From positions 34,767-98,766 of the forward strand of contig PGXT01000002.1 in assembly GCA_002839285.1 (NCBI GenBank): 64,000 bases of DNA, read 5' to 3'. Source of the stretch: Spirochaetae bacterium HGW-Spirochaetae-5. Lineage in GTDB: Bacteria; Spirochaetota; UBA4802; UBA5550. A model generated the notes under the pieces. It saw nothing but the letters and a program-made list of their open reading frames with translations, had not been told where the DNA came from and searched no databases. The translations under genes were made by a program, and so were the position numbers. Positions within the stretch are counted from its first letter, which is position 1. Every line of letters starts with the position of its first letter. Below are positions 1-8,581 of the stretch, piece by piece.

Positions 1-7
1 TAAACTG

Positions 8-1537
8 TTATCTTGCGTAATCTATTACCCGTGTTTCGCGGATTACTGTAACTCTGACAATTCCCGGATACTTAAGTTCAGATTCAATCTTCTGAGCAAT
101 ATCCCGAGCCATAAGTTCAGCCCTCTCGTCAGAAACAAGAGTGTTGTCCACCATAACACGAAGCTCGCGGCCGGCCTGAATTGCGAAAGTTTTTTCAACC
201 CCTTTGAACTCTGAGGCGATTCTTTCAAGATTCTCCAGACGCTTGATATAAGTGTCAAGGGACTCTCTTCTTGCACCAGGTCTTGAAGCTGATATGGCAT
301 CCGCAACCTGAACCAGTACCGCTTCAAAAGATTCAGGTTCACGGTCATTGTGGTGAGATGCAATGATATTGATACACTTGTCAGATTCACCGAACTTCTT
401 AGCCATTTCAGCACCGACTATAGCATGTGCACCCTCACCCTCAACAATGCTCCCCTTACCGACATCATGAAGCAGGCCCGCTCTCTTTGCAAGCTGAACA
501 TCAAGTCCAAGCTCTCCCGCCATGATACCTGCAAGATTTGCAACTTCAATACTATGAGCAAGTACATCCTGTCCGTAACTTGTTCTGAATTTCAATTTTC
601 CAACATTATAAAGAGCATCCTTATGAAGACCGGGGATACCGAGTGAGTATGCAGCCTTCTCTCCCTCTTCCAGCATAGTCTCTTCAATCTCTTTTGTAAT
701 CTTTTCAACAACCTCTTCAATTCTCGCAGGATGTATACGCCCGTTCTGTATCAGACGTTCAAGCGACAATCTTGCAATCTCCCTTCTTACAGGGTCAAAG
801 CCCGAGATAACAACCACCTCGGGAGTATCATCAATAATCATATCCACACCGGTGAGATTTTCGAGAGTACGGATATTACGCCCCTCTCTACCGATAATTC
901 TCCCCTTCATTTCATCTGATGGCAAAGATACCGTTGTAACTGTATTCTCCGATGTGTATTCTGAAGCATTCCTCTGAAGGGCAGATACAATAATGTCCTT
1001 TGCTTTTTTATCAGCAGTTCTCTTTGCATCCTCTTCAATTTTGTTGATCAGCCTTGCAACATCAAATCTTGCTTCATTCTCAACATTTTTCAGAAGAAGA
1101 TTTTTTGCTTCATCAGAACTCATCCCGGCAATCCGTTCAAGTTCCTGTCTGTGTTTTTCGAACTCTTTCCTGAGCTCTTCCTGTTTCTCTTTTGTCTCCT
1201 GGTCTCTTAATTCCAGGCTTTTTTCCTGTTTCTGAATCTCTTCCAGCTTTGCATCTATCGCCTCTTCCTTCTGAAAATATCTCTTTTCAGTTACCTGAAG
1301 CTCCTGACGCCTCTCTCTCATTTCCTTATCAAGAATATTCTTTTCCTTGAGCAGCTGATCCTTTGCTTCGATCAGAAGCTCCTTTCTTTTATTCTCGGCC
1401 TCTTTAAGTGCATCCTGTATAATTCTGTGAGATCTGGCCTCTGCTGAATTCAACTTTATCTTTCCGAAGTATGATCTTAGAGCATACCCCAGAATCCCAG
1501 CAACAGGGAGAGCCGCAGCTAAAATAATCGTAGTCAT
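8..1537 (-). CDS. rny: Ribonuclease Y
   Basis: Membrane-anchored endoribonuclease that starts mRNA decay. The 509-residue protein has the family order: an N-terminal membrane segment (about residues 4-21), a long charged coiled coil (about 35-175), a KH domain with a GREG loop near residue 217, and an HD phosphohydrolase domain with HDVGK near residue 356 as the metal site. The length is normal for the family. The ATG follows a strong AAGGGAGG ribosome-binding site. The gene stands just downstream of coaD on the same strand, with about 120 bp between. Confidence 0.96.
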   Translation of the reverse strand: MTTIILAAALPVAGILGYALRSYFGKIKLNSAEARSHRIIQDALKEAENKRKELLIEAKDQLLKEKNILDKEMRERRQELQVTEKRYFQKEEAIDAKLEEIQKQEKSLELRDQETKEKQEELRKEFEKHRQELERIAGMSSDEAKNLLLKNVENEARFDVARLINKIEEDAKRTADKKAKDIIVSALQRNASEYTSENTVTTVSLPSDEMKGRIIGREGRNIRTLENLTGVDMIIDDTPEVVVISGFDPVRREIARLSLERLIQNGRIHPARIEEVVEKITKEIEETMLEEGEKAAYSLGIPGLHKDALYNVGKLKFRTSYGQDVLAHSIEVANLAGIMAGELGLDVQLAKRAGLLHDVGKGSIVEGEGAHAIVGAEMAKKFGESDKCINIIASHHNDREPESFEAVLVQVADAISASRPGARRESLDTYIKRLENLERIASEFKGVEKTFAIQAGRELRVMVDNTLVSDERAELMARDIAQKIESELKYPGIVRVTVIRETRVIDYAR

Positions 1538-1660
1538 CTCTACCTCCCTTACCGCATGTTTAATTTTCGGACTGATTAATCAGACCGTTTAATCTGCAAT
1601 TTTAAAATTGATATAAACTTTTTTCAGATGTAACAATATACAAAAAGTATATAAATTAAG

Positions 1661-2146
1661 TTACACAGAGGAGATTTTCTGACGGATTTTTCCGGACACA
1701 TATGGGGGAACAAGTGTTGAGATGTCGCCGTTGTAAATTGCCACTTCCTTTACGAGACTTGATGAAACAAAAAGGTTTTCATCTTTCCCCATGAGGAATA
1801 ATGTTTCAACATCAGGGGCGAGTCTTCTATTTAAAGAAGCTATAGTAATCTCATATTCAAAATCACTAACAGCCCTCAGTCCCCTGATTATGCAGGATAT
1901 ATTATTATCTCTGCAGAAATCAACAAGCAAGCCACCAAACGACACAATCTCTATATTCGAGTTAATTTCACCACAACAGTGCTTTAATATCTCAAGTCTC
2001 TCTTCAAATGTGAATAAAGACTTTTTTGCACTATTAACAAGTACACCAACTATCAACTTGTCACATATTCTTGTTGCCCTCTCGATAATATCGAGATGTC
2101 CATATGTCAAAGGATCAAAAGATCCGGGATAAATTCCAATCCGCAT
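1661..2146 (-). CDS. coaD: Phosphopantetheine adenylyltransferase
   Basis: Fourth step of coenzyme A synthesis: transfers AMP from ATP to 4'-phosphopantetheine. The nucleotidyltransferase signature TYGH is at residues 14-17, directly after GSFDPLT. The C-terminal part has FVSSSLVKEVA, the equivalent of the ISSTxxR element. The 161 residues match the usual length and nothing is missing. Confidence 0.95.
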   Translation of the reverse strand: MRIGIYPGSFDPLTYGHLDIIERATRICDKLIVGVLVNSAKKSLFTFEERLEILKHCCGEINSNIEIVSFGGLLVDFCRDNNISCIIRGLRAVSDFEYEITIASLNRRLAPDVETLFLMGKDENLFVSSSLVKEVAIYNGDISTLVPPYVSGKIRQKISSV

Positions 2147-2322
2147 AATTCTCCAAAAATTTATACTGGATAATATTTATATTTAAATACTAATCTGTCA
2201 AGAAATAATAAGATTTTGTTAGTGGAGTTTGACTAAAAGTAGATAAAAAAGAGAGAATTTGTATTAAAATCTGCCAAAAGCGGTAGAAACTGCGGAATTA
2301 GAGCCTGTAAACATTAAATTAT

Positions 2323-2823
2323 TTAGAAATATGTTACTGTTCCGGCGTATCGTTTTCTCCAATACTCTTTCCTCATATCATCGAAGGAGACGTTTTTCCC
2401 TCTTCTCGGCGCATGAATGAACTTGTAATCTCCCATATAAATTGCAACATGTGATATCTTCCAGCCGGAAGTCCTGAAAAAAACCAGATCACCCGGTTTT
2501 GCTTTCCTGATACCGATTCTCTTTCCGTTTGCAAATTGCTGCTGAGCGGAATGAGGGAGAAGCAGACCATGTTTTTTATACACATAACTGGAATAGCCGG
2601 AACAGTCAAAACCAGTGGGATCACTCCCTCCGAAGCGGTATTTCACACCAAGATATTTTTCTGCTGTTTTTACAATGGAATATCTTTTGGTCCCGGGGAA
2701 AATATACGGCCAGGATGTTTTTTTAGATGGCGTACAGGAATAAAACGACTGAGATAAAATCAGAATCAGGAGCAGATATGGGGTATTTTTTAATGTTATT
2801 TTAATTAAATTCAATAAACTCAA
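2323..2823 (-). CDS. NlpC/P60 family cell-wall hydrolase, probable lipoprotein
   Basis: Probable peptidoglycan endopeptidase. Residues 8-30 form a signal peptide ending in FYSC, a plausible lipobox with Cys30 as the lipidated residue. The NlpC/P60 domain follows: FDCSGY gives catalytic Cys74, ISHVAIYMG gives His125, and the third polar residue is His137 in FIHAP. All catalytic positions are present. It is 14 bp downstream of the STAS gene on the same strand, so the two may be cotranscribed. The substrate bond cannot be told from sequence. Confidence 0.88.
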   Translation of the reverse strand: MSLLNLIKITLKNTPYLLLILILSQSFYSCTPSKKTSWPYIFPGTKRYSIVKTAEKYLGVKYRFGGSDPTGFDCSGYSSYVYKKHGLLLPHSAQQQFANGKRIGIRKAKPGDLVFFRTSGWKISHVAIYMGDYKFIHAPRRGKNVSFDDMRKEYWRKRYAGTVTYF

Positions 2824-2837
2824 CCTGAACCGGAATT

Positions 2838-3194
2838 TTACTGTAAAAAACGTTCTTCAAATTCTTCTTTGGAAATAACAGACATGACTCTGTTTATTTT
2901 TGTGGTATCAAAAATCTTCTGCAGCTCGGAACGTAAACCAAAGACATACATCCCCACATTATTCTTGACCGAACTGTTGAAAAACTTAACAAGAGTCCCT
3001 ATGGCGGATGAATCTATAAACTCCAGCTTATCGCAATCAAAACCGATTACCGATGCTTCGTTGTTTATTATCTTATCCCATGCCCCCTCAATTTCAGCGA
3101 TATTGCCGATATAAAAATATTTTGGCAGTGAAATAATTACAACATCACCTTTCCGTTTGATTTCCACTGCTGATATATACCTGTATTTATCCAT
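2838..3194 (-). CDS. STAS-domain protein (anti-sigma factor antagonist-like)
   Basis: A single STAS domain of 118 residues. The conserved loop DSSAIGTLV (residues 61-69) carries the serine pair at which SpoIIAA-type antagonists are phosphorylated, so a partner-switching role is likely. No cognate anti-sigma kinase or phosphatase is next to it, so the target is unknown. It lies just upstream of the NlpC/P60 lipoprotein gene. Confidence 0.85.
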   Translation of the reverse strand: MDKYRYISAVEIKRKGDVVIISLPKYFYIGNIAEIEGAWDKIINNEASVIGFDCDKLEFIDSSAIGTLVKFFNSSVKNNVGMYVFGLRSELQKIFDTTKINRVMSVISKEEFEERFLQ

Positions 3195-3611
3195 ATATTT
3201 ATTATCGTTAATTTCTATATTATTTAAACTGTTTTCTTTTTTTCAATATATTTTTTTTAAAAAACAGTTTTTATTGATAAATTCTACCAAAGATCATCAT
3301 TTACCGGCCGGAAGTACCGGTAAAAGAGTAATATGCCGATTCTAAATAGCATTCCCGGTTTAAATATTAAAGAACCGTAATCCACAACGCCCCATCGGTG
3401 GATATAGTAGAGTTTTTATTTAACAAAAGTTATCTTATCAAGATAGTCAATTATTTTAGATGAGCGTATCCGCGCAGCACTGTCCCCGCTAAAATAAATT
3501 GCTGTAAAAAATAAATACTGATATAAATTAAATTATTTCTTGCTTCAATTGTGATGTATTTCTTTAGATATATAGAGACACAGAGCGGTTACTCATATTC
3601 AGGAGATTGCA
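3195..3611. other. Intergenic region between STAS gene and argJ with repeat remnants
   Basis: About 417 bp of AT-rich sequence between divergent genes, with no credible ORF. It contains a short inverted repeat, TTACCGG at 3301-3307 and CCGGTAA at 3317-3323. At 3462-3506 there is a decayed copy of the tail of the GC-rich repeat family seen at 4814, 32120 and 40033 (shared CTGT-CCCC followed by AAAATAAATTGC). A GCCGAT hexamer at 3334 lacks a -35 element at the right spacing and was not called a promoter. Confidence 0.5.
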
Positions 3612-4799
3612 ATGAAGATATTAAACGGCGGACTTGAAAATGTAAAGGGATTTTCATTTTCAACAATCAAATGCGGAATACGATACGAAAACAGACTCGA
3701 TTATGCACTGATATTATCAGAATCACCATGTAATGCAGCGGGAGTATTCACAGTAAATAAAATTACCGCCGCACCGGTAAAGATATGCAGAGAGAGAATA
3801 AATGCCCCTATACGCGCCATACTGATCAACTCAACCAACGCCAACGCATGCACCGGTGCACAGGGGCACGAAAACACAGTAACGCTCACCGGCGATATAG
3901 CCTCTAAAGCGGGGATACCTGAAAACTCTGTCCTGGCAGCCTCAACCGGAATCATCGGGCGCCAGCTCCCGATTGAAAAAATGCTCCTATCACATAAAGA
4001 ACTGATTGATAAATTAAAACCGGAAAACGGCCATTCCGTTGCAGAAGCTATAATGACTACTGATACAATACCAAAAGAAGCAGCAGCCGGTTTTGACTGC
4101 AATGGCGCATCATACTCTGTTGCAGGTATTGCAAAAGGTTCAGGGATGATCTCCCCGAATATGGCCACTCTGCTCTCGTTTATATTAACCGATGCGCCCG
4201 TTGCCAGGACAGATCTTGATTCAATCTTTAAAAAAATTGTTAAAAAAACATTTAACGCAATAACGATTGATGGAGACATGTCAACCAATGATACAGCCAT
4301 AATACTCTCACCTGCATCCGGGGATTACCTGAGCGGAGAATCATTAAAAGAATTTGAATCGGCTCTGGAATATGTAATGAATACTCTGGCGGAACTTCTT
4401 ATCTTTGATGGAGAGGGTGCGACTAAAGGTGTAAAAATAAGTGTAGTCAACGCGCTGAACGAAAAAGAAGCTGCAATGATAGCGGGATCTGTTTCTAAAT
4501 CACTGCTGGTTAAGACTGCATTTTTCGGAAACGATCCCAACTGGGGGAGAATAGCCTGTGCGGCAGGCTATTCGGGAGCAGCAGTAGAGGAGGAGAAATT
4601 ATCTATCTACATTAACAAAAAAGGACTATTTGTAAACGGCAAGCCCTCGGAAATAGACTATAAAGAGATTGAAGATATTTTAAAAGAGAGAAACTATACT
4701 ATCACAATTGATCTCGGTCTGGGGGATGGCGATGCTTCCATGCTGACAACTGATATTTCCTATGATTATGTTAAGATAAACGCATCCTATTCAACATGA
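3612..4799 (+). CDS. argJ: Bifunctional glutamate N-acetyltransferase / ornithine acetyltransferase
   Basis: Arginine biosynthesis, cyclic acetyl-transfer route. The 395-residue protein is full length. The autoprocessing site is visible in KGSGMISPNMATLLSF: cleavage is expected before Thr186, which becomes the N-terminal nucleophile of the beta chain. The conserved STNANACTG and FGNDPNWGRI blocks are intact. The ATG has an AGGAG site about 6 bp upstream. It stands alone, with no other arg gene in the window. Whether it also makes N-acetylglutamate cannot be decided from sequence. Confidence 0.96.
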   Translation: MKILNGGLENVKGFSFSTIKCGIRYENRLDYALILSESPCNAAGVFTVNKITAAPVKICRERINAPIRAILINSTNANACTGAQGHENTVTLTGDIASKAGIPENSVLAASTGIIGRQLPIEKMLLSHKELIDKLKPENGHSVAEAIMTTDTIPKEAAAGFDCNGASYSVAGIAKGSGMISPNMATLLSFILTDAPVARTDLDSIFKKIVKKTFNAITIDGDMSTNDTAIILSPASGDYLSGESLKEFESALEYVMNTLAELLIFDGEGATKGVKISVVNALNEKEAAMIAGSVSKSLLVKTAFFGNDPNWGRIACAAGYSGAAVEEEKLSIYINKKGLFVNGKPSEIDYKEIEDILKERNYTITIDLGLGDGDASMLTTDISYDYVKINASYST

Positions 4800-4813
4800 C
4801 AGTTCACGATAAA

Positions 4814-4912
4814 TATGCGTATGCTCCGCATACGCTGGAAGTGGGGGATTACGGGGGCGCTGCCCCCGGAATCCCCCACTTCAGGTGCAACGCGAAGCGC
4901 TGTGCCCCCCCA
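4814..4912 (+). repeat. Family A GC-rich hairpin repeat, copy 1
   Basis: Three nested or tandem palindromes just after argJ: GCGTATGC/GCATACGC (4817-4824, 4828-4835), a long stem GTGGGGGAT/ATCCCCCAC (4841-4849, 4871-4879) with an inner CGGGGGC/GCCCCCG, and CGCGAAGCGC near 4891-4900. The same ordered set recurs at 32120-32280 and, inverted, at 40033-40178. No coding potential. Confidence 0.85.
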
Positions 4913-4958
4913 AGAATAAAACGCGACCTGAATCGTCATCCTGCTTTTTAAAAATAAA

Positions 4959-4988
4959 TTGACAGTAATTTATCTTTAGTTTTATACT
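4959..4988 (+). promoter_or_regulatory. Sigma-70 type promoter for the FlgO/TolB-like gene
   Basis: TTGACA (4959-4964) and TATACT (4983-4988) with an 18-bp spacer, placed 24 bp before the start codon at 5012, with an AAAAAGGA ribosome site between. Confidence 0.65.
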
Positions 4989-5011
4989 AATAAAAAGGAT
5001 TTTGATAAATA

Positions 5012-6085
5012 ATGATGAAACTTTTAAAAATAATATACTCCCTTTCTGCGGTGCTTATTCTTTCGGTAAACTTATACCCTCAGGAAATGAAGAGCCCGAA
5101 GAAAACCGGACTCCTCATATATAACTTCATCACAACTGATAATTATGATAATGTTAAAAAAGAAAATAATTATAAATACTACTCGATAGTAATACCTCAG
5201 ACTATTCTTAAAAGCCTTAACAATTCCGGAAATTTCGAAGTCAAAGGCGAAACAGGTCCATTTACCATAGAAACAGATATTCAGGATAAAAGCGAGAAAA
5301 AGAAATACATAAAAAAATTGACAGATCTGGGACGTCAGAATAACTCCGATTACATAATCACCGGGAATTATAATGTAGCCGGGAAAAAGATCACTCTGCG
5401 TCTGGTAATTTTCGATGTGAGAGGGGAACAGATCGAAATAATCGATCATGAGAGTGATGAACTCGGTGTAAAACTGAGAATCACAACGGATCAGCTTTCA
5501 CAGATAATCAGTGAAAAAATTGCTAATCTTGACAGGCTTTTCCGTGAATCAGAGGCCGCTTCACGATTTAATCCGCTTCAAACACCCCTTAGCATCGTCA
5601 CACTCGGAGTGGATAGCGGTTATCTTTACATACTGGGGGAATGGCGTTCACTATATAAAGATACCTTTTATATAGCACCATTCATCGATTTTGACCTGAC
5701 GGATTATCTGGCACTCTCATTAAAATTTACTTCTATTGAAAGTAATTCAAAAGATGATGAAGCAAGTATCCGCTCACGAATTAAAATTTTAAGCAGCAGT
5801 TTATCTCTTTCATACCTGTACAGAATTAACAGCAGTTTTGCCTGGGGGTTGTCAGCCGGCGGCGGAGCATCAAAAACCACAATCACAATAGATCCAGGTC
5901 CCCCTTTCACAGGTTCATTGTCTGAGAAAGACTCATATGATCCGAATATTGATATTTCTTCTTATTTTACATACAATATATCAACATTCTCATTTAAAGC
6001 AGGATTTCAATACAGGAGGATTTTTTATACCGATGAACCTATGGATAACGGCATTATTTTCGCCGGAATCGGGATTCACTTTTAA
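5012..6085 (+). CDS. Secreted FlgO/TolB-like protein with C-terminal beta-rich (barrel-like) domain
   Basis: A 357-residue exported protein. Residues 1-24 look like a signal peptide. Residues 30-170 resemble the FlgO/TolB N-terminal fold: a GLLIYNF strand, a NSDYIITGNY motif, then KKITLRLVIFDVRGEQ. From about residue 190 the protein alternates polar and hydrophobic residues and ends in a strand with a terminal aromatic (IIFAGIGIHF), as in outer-membrane barrels. The domain assignment rests on pattern only. It lies just upstream of flgM, so a link with motility or the cell envelope is possible but not shown. Confidence 0.5.
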   Translation: MMKLLKIIYSLSAVLILSVNLYPQEMKSPKKTGLLIYNFITTDNYDNVKKENNYKYYSIVIPQTILKSLNNSGNFEVKGETGPFTIETDIQDKSEKKKYIKKLTDLGRQNNSDYIITGNYNVAGKKITLRLVIFDVRGEQIEIIDHESDELGVKLRITTDQLSQIISEKIANLDRLFRESEAASRFNPLQTPLSIVTLGVDSGYLYILGEWRSLYKDTFYIAPFIDFDLTDYLALSLKFTSIESNSKDDEASIRSRIKILSSSLSLSYLYRINSSFAWGLSAGGGASKTTITIDPGPPFTGSLSEKDSYDPNIDISSYFTYNISTFSFKAGFQYRRIFYTDEPMDNGIIFAGIGIHF

Positions 6086-6118
6086 TTCCAAAAGAACAGC
6101 AATTATCATTTAATTGAT

Positions 6119-6145
6119 TAAAGATTTGACAAAATTTGCCGATAC
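6119..6145 (+). promoter_or_regulatory. Sigma-28 (FliA/WhiG) promoter of flgM
   Basis: TAAAGATT (6119-6126), exactly 11 bp, then GCCGATAC (6138-6145). This differs by one base in each half from the enterobacterial FliA consensus TAAAGTTT-N11-GCCGATAA. It is 29 bp before the flgM ATG. The matching sigma factor is encoded in this window at 18120-18950. Confidence 0.85.
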
Positions 6146-6174
6146 ATATATTAGAAAAGATAAGGGTTATTACA

Positions 6175-6465
6175 ATGGTAATAGAAAAAATTGGAAATAT
6201 TAATAATATCACGGAAACCAAGAAAAGTAAGCATGTTTCCGGGAAAAAAGAAGAAATTAAAAGCGATTCCATTGAGATTTCATCAGCCGGTAAACAGGCT
6301 GCTGAGATAGCTAAAAGCGCTCAGATAGTTAAAGATACCCCGGATATACGAGCTGAGAGAGTAAAAGATATCAAAATGAGAATCGATAACGGTACTTATG
6401 ATTTTAATGATAATAAAATGCTGGAAATGGTAGCAGATAAAATTGCGAATTTCCTTGTAAGATAA
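6175..6465 (+). CDS. flgM: Anti-sigma-28 factor FlgM
   Basis: A 96-residue protein with the FlgM layout: a disordered N-terminal half rich in Lys, Ser and Asn, then SIEISSAGKQA, then the sigma-binding C-terminal helices with VKDIKMRIDNGTYDFNDNKMLEMVADKI. It would hold the sigma factor encoded by whiG until the hook is finished. The start chosen is the ATG at 6175 with TAAGGGT upstream; an earlier in-frame ATG at 6136 lies inside the promoter. A terminator follows directly, so the gene is probably monocistronic. Confidence 0.9.
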   Translation: MVIEKIGNINNITETKKSKHVSGKKEEIKSDSIEISSAGKQAAEIAKSAQIVKDTPDIRAERVKDIKMRIDNGTYDFNDNKMLEMVADKIANFLVR

Positions 6466-6491
6466 TAAATCGATACAGTCGTGACAAAAAT

Positions 6492-6526
6492 AAAAGCGGG
6501 GATATCATATATGTCCGCTTTTTTTA
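6492..6526 (+). terminator. Rho-independent terminator after flgM
   Basis: Stem AAAAGCGG (6492-6499) with CCGCTTTT (6515-6522), followed by a T run. Confidence 0.85.
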
Positions 6527-6562
6527 TTGATCTGATAAAAGCTCTACCAGGGAAGGAAAACA

Positions 6563-7726
6563 TTGAGCGATATTATATCACCTGAATTTCATCTTCCGAC
6601 AGAAATATATATTAAGCAGGGTATAAGCAGGAACGCTGCAGAAATTGCATCAAAATTCGGTTCAAGAATTGTTATAGTAACCGTATCCACAGATTTTGAA
6701 GTATACCAGGAAACTCTGTCAGAAATATACAGGTATTTTAAAAATATAAATCTTGGTTGCATAATCTACGATGAACTACCGGGGAATCCGACAACAGAAG
6801 ATATTGATGTTGCGGTTTCATTCATAAAAAAAACAAAATGTGACCTTATTATCGGTTTTGGAGGAATTGAATCACTTAATTCTGCCAAAGCTATTGCACT
6901 TCTTATTAAAAACTTCATATTCTGTTATGACGCGTTATACACGAAGGAGAAGTTAAACCCTCCAGCAAAATATATAACCATGCCGGCCTACCCCTCTTTC
7001 GGGTTTGAGATTTCGCCTATGTTTTATATTAAAGAGATCCATAAACTGACAAACCAGGTTTATTACAATCTGAATCTATACCCATTAGCATCCATTGTTG
7101 ATCCGGAATTATCCCTGCTGATGCCTGAAGATAAAATTTTAAAAACATCCGCAAGCTCACTTGCAGTAGCAACCGAATCCGTTATTTCCACGATGAATAA
7201 TGATGTAATCAATACCTACGCGTTGAAGGCGATAGATTTAACATTCAGGAACCTCCCTGTTGCTTTCAAAGAATCTAAAAACGTTGTGCCGAGAATCAAT
7301 CTGTCAACAGCCTCTGTCATGTCAGGTATTGCCTTTTCTGTTGCTTTTCTGTCTGTATCTCTCGCCCTGGCTCTTGCGATATCATCAAAGACAGATATAG
7401 ATGTTGAAACCGCCATGTCGGTAATAATTCCTCATATTATGGAATTCAACCTCACGACTTCACCTGGTAAATATGTCCAGATGTCAAAAGTTATGGGGGA
7501 GGATGTAAAGGATATAACAGTTATCGAGGCGGCAATTAAAGCGGTAGAAGCAGTAAGAAAGCTTGAGATAGATATTGAAATTCCTCAGAGATTATCAAGT
7601 TTTAAAATAAATCAAAGCCAGTTTAAAAGTATTGCCGATCTGGCTTTCACCTATCCGTTCATCAATAACACTCCAAGAAAAATATCTAAAAGCGAAATCG
7701 AAACGATACTAATTGCGGCATTCTAA
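6563..7726 (+). CDS. Iron-dependent alcohol dehydrogenase-fold protein lacking the metal ligands
   Basis: A 387-residue protein of the Fe-ADH/dehydroquinate synthase-like fold. The N-terminal half keeps the nucleotide-binding pattern, with LIIGFGGIESLNSAKAIA matching the usual GGGSxxDxAK region, and the PGNPTTEDI segment. In the C-terminal half the metal sites are replaced: the DALTHAIE equivalent reads SSLAVATE, and the HG-containing segment before the family's LPHVMRFN reads TDIDVETAMSVIIPHIMEFN. All usual Asp and His ligands therefore seem absent. It starts at TTG with GGAAGG upstream. It may be a non-catalytic or regulatory relative. It converges on cheW with no gap. Confidence 0.7.
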   Translation: MSDIISPEFHLPTEIYIKQGISRNAAEIASKFGSRIVIVTVSTDFEVYQETLSEIYRYFKNINLGCIIYDELPGNPTTEDIDVAVSFIKKTKCDLIIGFGGIESLNSAKAIALLIKNFIFCYDALYTKEKLNPPAKYITMPAYPSFGFEISPMFYIKEIHKLTNQVYYNLNLYPLASIVDPELSLLMPEDKILKTSASSLAVATESVISTMNNDVINTYALKAIDLTFRNLPVAFKESKNVVPRINLSTASVMSGIAFSVAFLSVSLALALAISSKTDIDVETAMSVIIPHIMEFNLTTSPGKYVQMSKVMGEDVKDITVIEAAIKAVEAVRKLEIDIEIPQRLSSFKINQSQFKSIADLAFTYPFINNTPRKISKSEIETILIAAF

Positions 7727-8188
7727 TCAGACAACTGCAAGATCCTCTGCTGAAAATATCTGATTTATATCAAGAATTACAACAAACCCGGTTTTCAGCT
7801 TTGCGATTCCAACTATATACTTCCCGGAAATACCCTTTACTACAGGGGGGGGAGGTTCAATTTCATTAAGATCAACCTTAATTACATGGCTTACTGAATC
7901 TATTGCAAGACCGACCCTTTTACCGTCTATATCGACAACAATTGTTCTGCTTGAATTACTTAAATCTGCTATTATACCGAATTTTTTACCAAGATCGATG
8001 ATTGGAATAACTTTCCCTCTTAAATCAATTACACCCATAATATGTGTACGGGATTTTGGAAGCTTTGTTATTTTTGGAACTTTTAATATCTCCTGAACTT
8101 GAAGTATGTCTATTCCATACTCTTCACTGCCGATTTTAAAACAAACTATCTGAAGTGATGTGGTAACTTCCATTTTTTTCTGCTGCAT
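7727..8188 (-). CDS. cheW: Chemotaxis coupling protein CheW
   Basis: A 153-residue single CheW domain that links receptors to CheA. Typical blocks are present: FKIGSEEYGIDILQVQEIL, THIMGVIDLRGKVIPIIDLG, VGLAIDSVSHVIKV and KLKTGFVVILDINQIF. The ATG has AAGGA upstream. It is not with the other chemotaxis genes in this window, and its stop codon abuts the stop of the convergent ADH-like gene. Confidence 0.93.
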   Translation of the reverse strand: MQQKKMEVTTSLQIVCFKIGSEEYGIDILQVQEILKVPKITKLPKSRTHIMGVIDLRGKVIPIIDLGKKFGIIADLSNSSRTIVVDIDGKRVGLAIDSVSHVIKVDLNEIEPPPPVVKGISGKYIVGIAKLKTGFVVILDINQIFSAEDLAVV

Positions 8189-8581
8189 TTTATAGTTCCT
8201 TTTTTTTATTAAAATACAAAAAAGTGAATTGATTACTTAAGGGCTCCCTGCCGGGCTTGTAAACGGACCACCGTCCCTCAGACCCTGTAATAAAGAATAA
8301 TTTATTCCGACAACCCTTTGTATATAATAGCAATTTTCATTCAAACTTTTCAAGAAAAAAAAATAATTATCAATAATTTATATCGTATTTACTCATAAAC
8401 TGGCAGTGAAACTACTCTCCGCCGCGCCGGTGGCGCGGCGGAGATAAATACCACCGGTGTTTGAGCAGTCATAAACCCCGCCGCATTTGGGGTCGGAAAA
8501 CAATTGATAAGTTAGTGCTGAATTTATTTAAATTAACCGACTTAATTATGAGTTGCTTTATATCGTATCTTCCAGTAAAAA
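8189..8581. repeat. Intergenic region with a family B hairpin repeat
   Basis: About 390 bp without a gene. The main feature is a 12-bp perfect stem, CTCCGCCGCGCC (8417-8428) with GGCGCGGCGGAG (8432-8443). It is followed by a tail with TACCACCGGTGTTTGAGCAG. The same stem type plus tail recurs at 29892-29940. A CCGCCG-rich stretch at 8478-8500 is degenerate. The rest is AT-rich. Confidence 0.7.

Noticed and set aside
43..414. Open frame of 123 codons on the plus side of rny frame shadows
   Set aside because: It lies wholly inside rny, has no ribosome site and resembles no protein; a shadow of the real gene.
2529..2757. Small plus-strand frames opposite the NlpC/P60 gene
   Set aside because: Antisense to a protein with intact catalytic residues; no ribosome sites.
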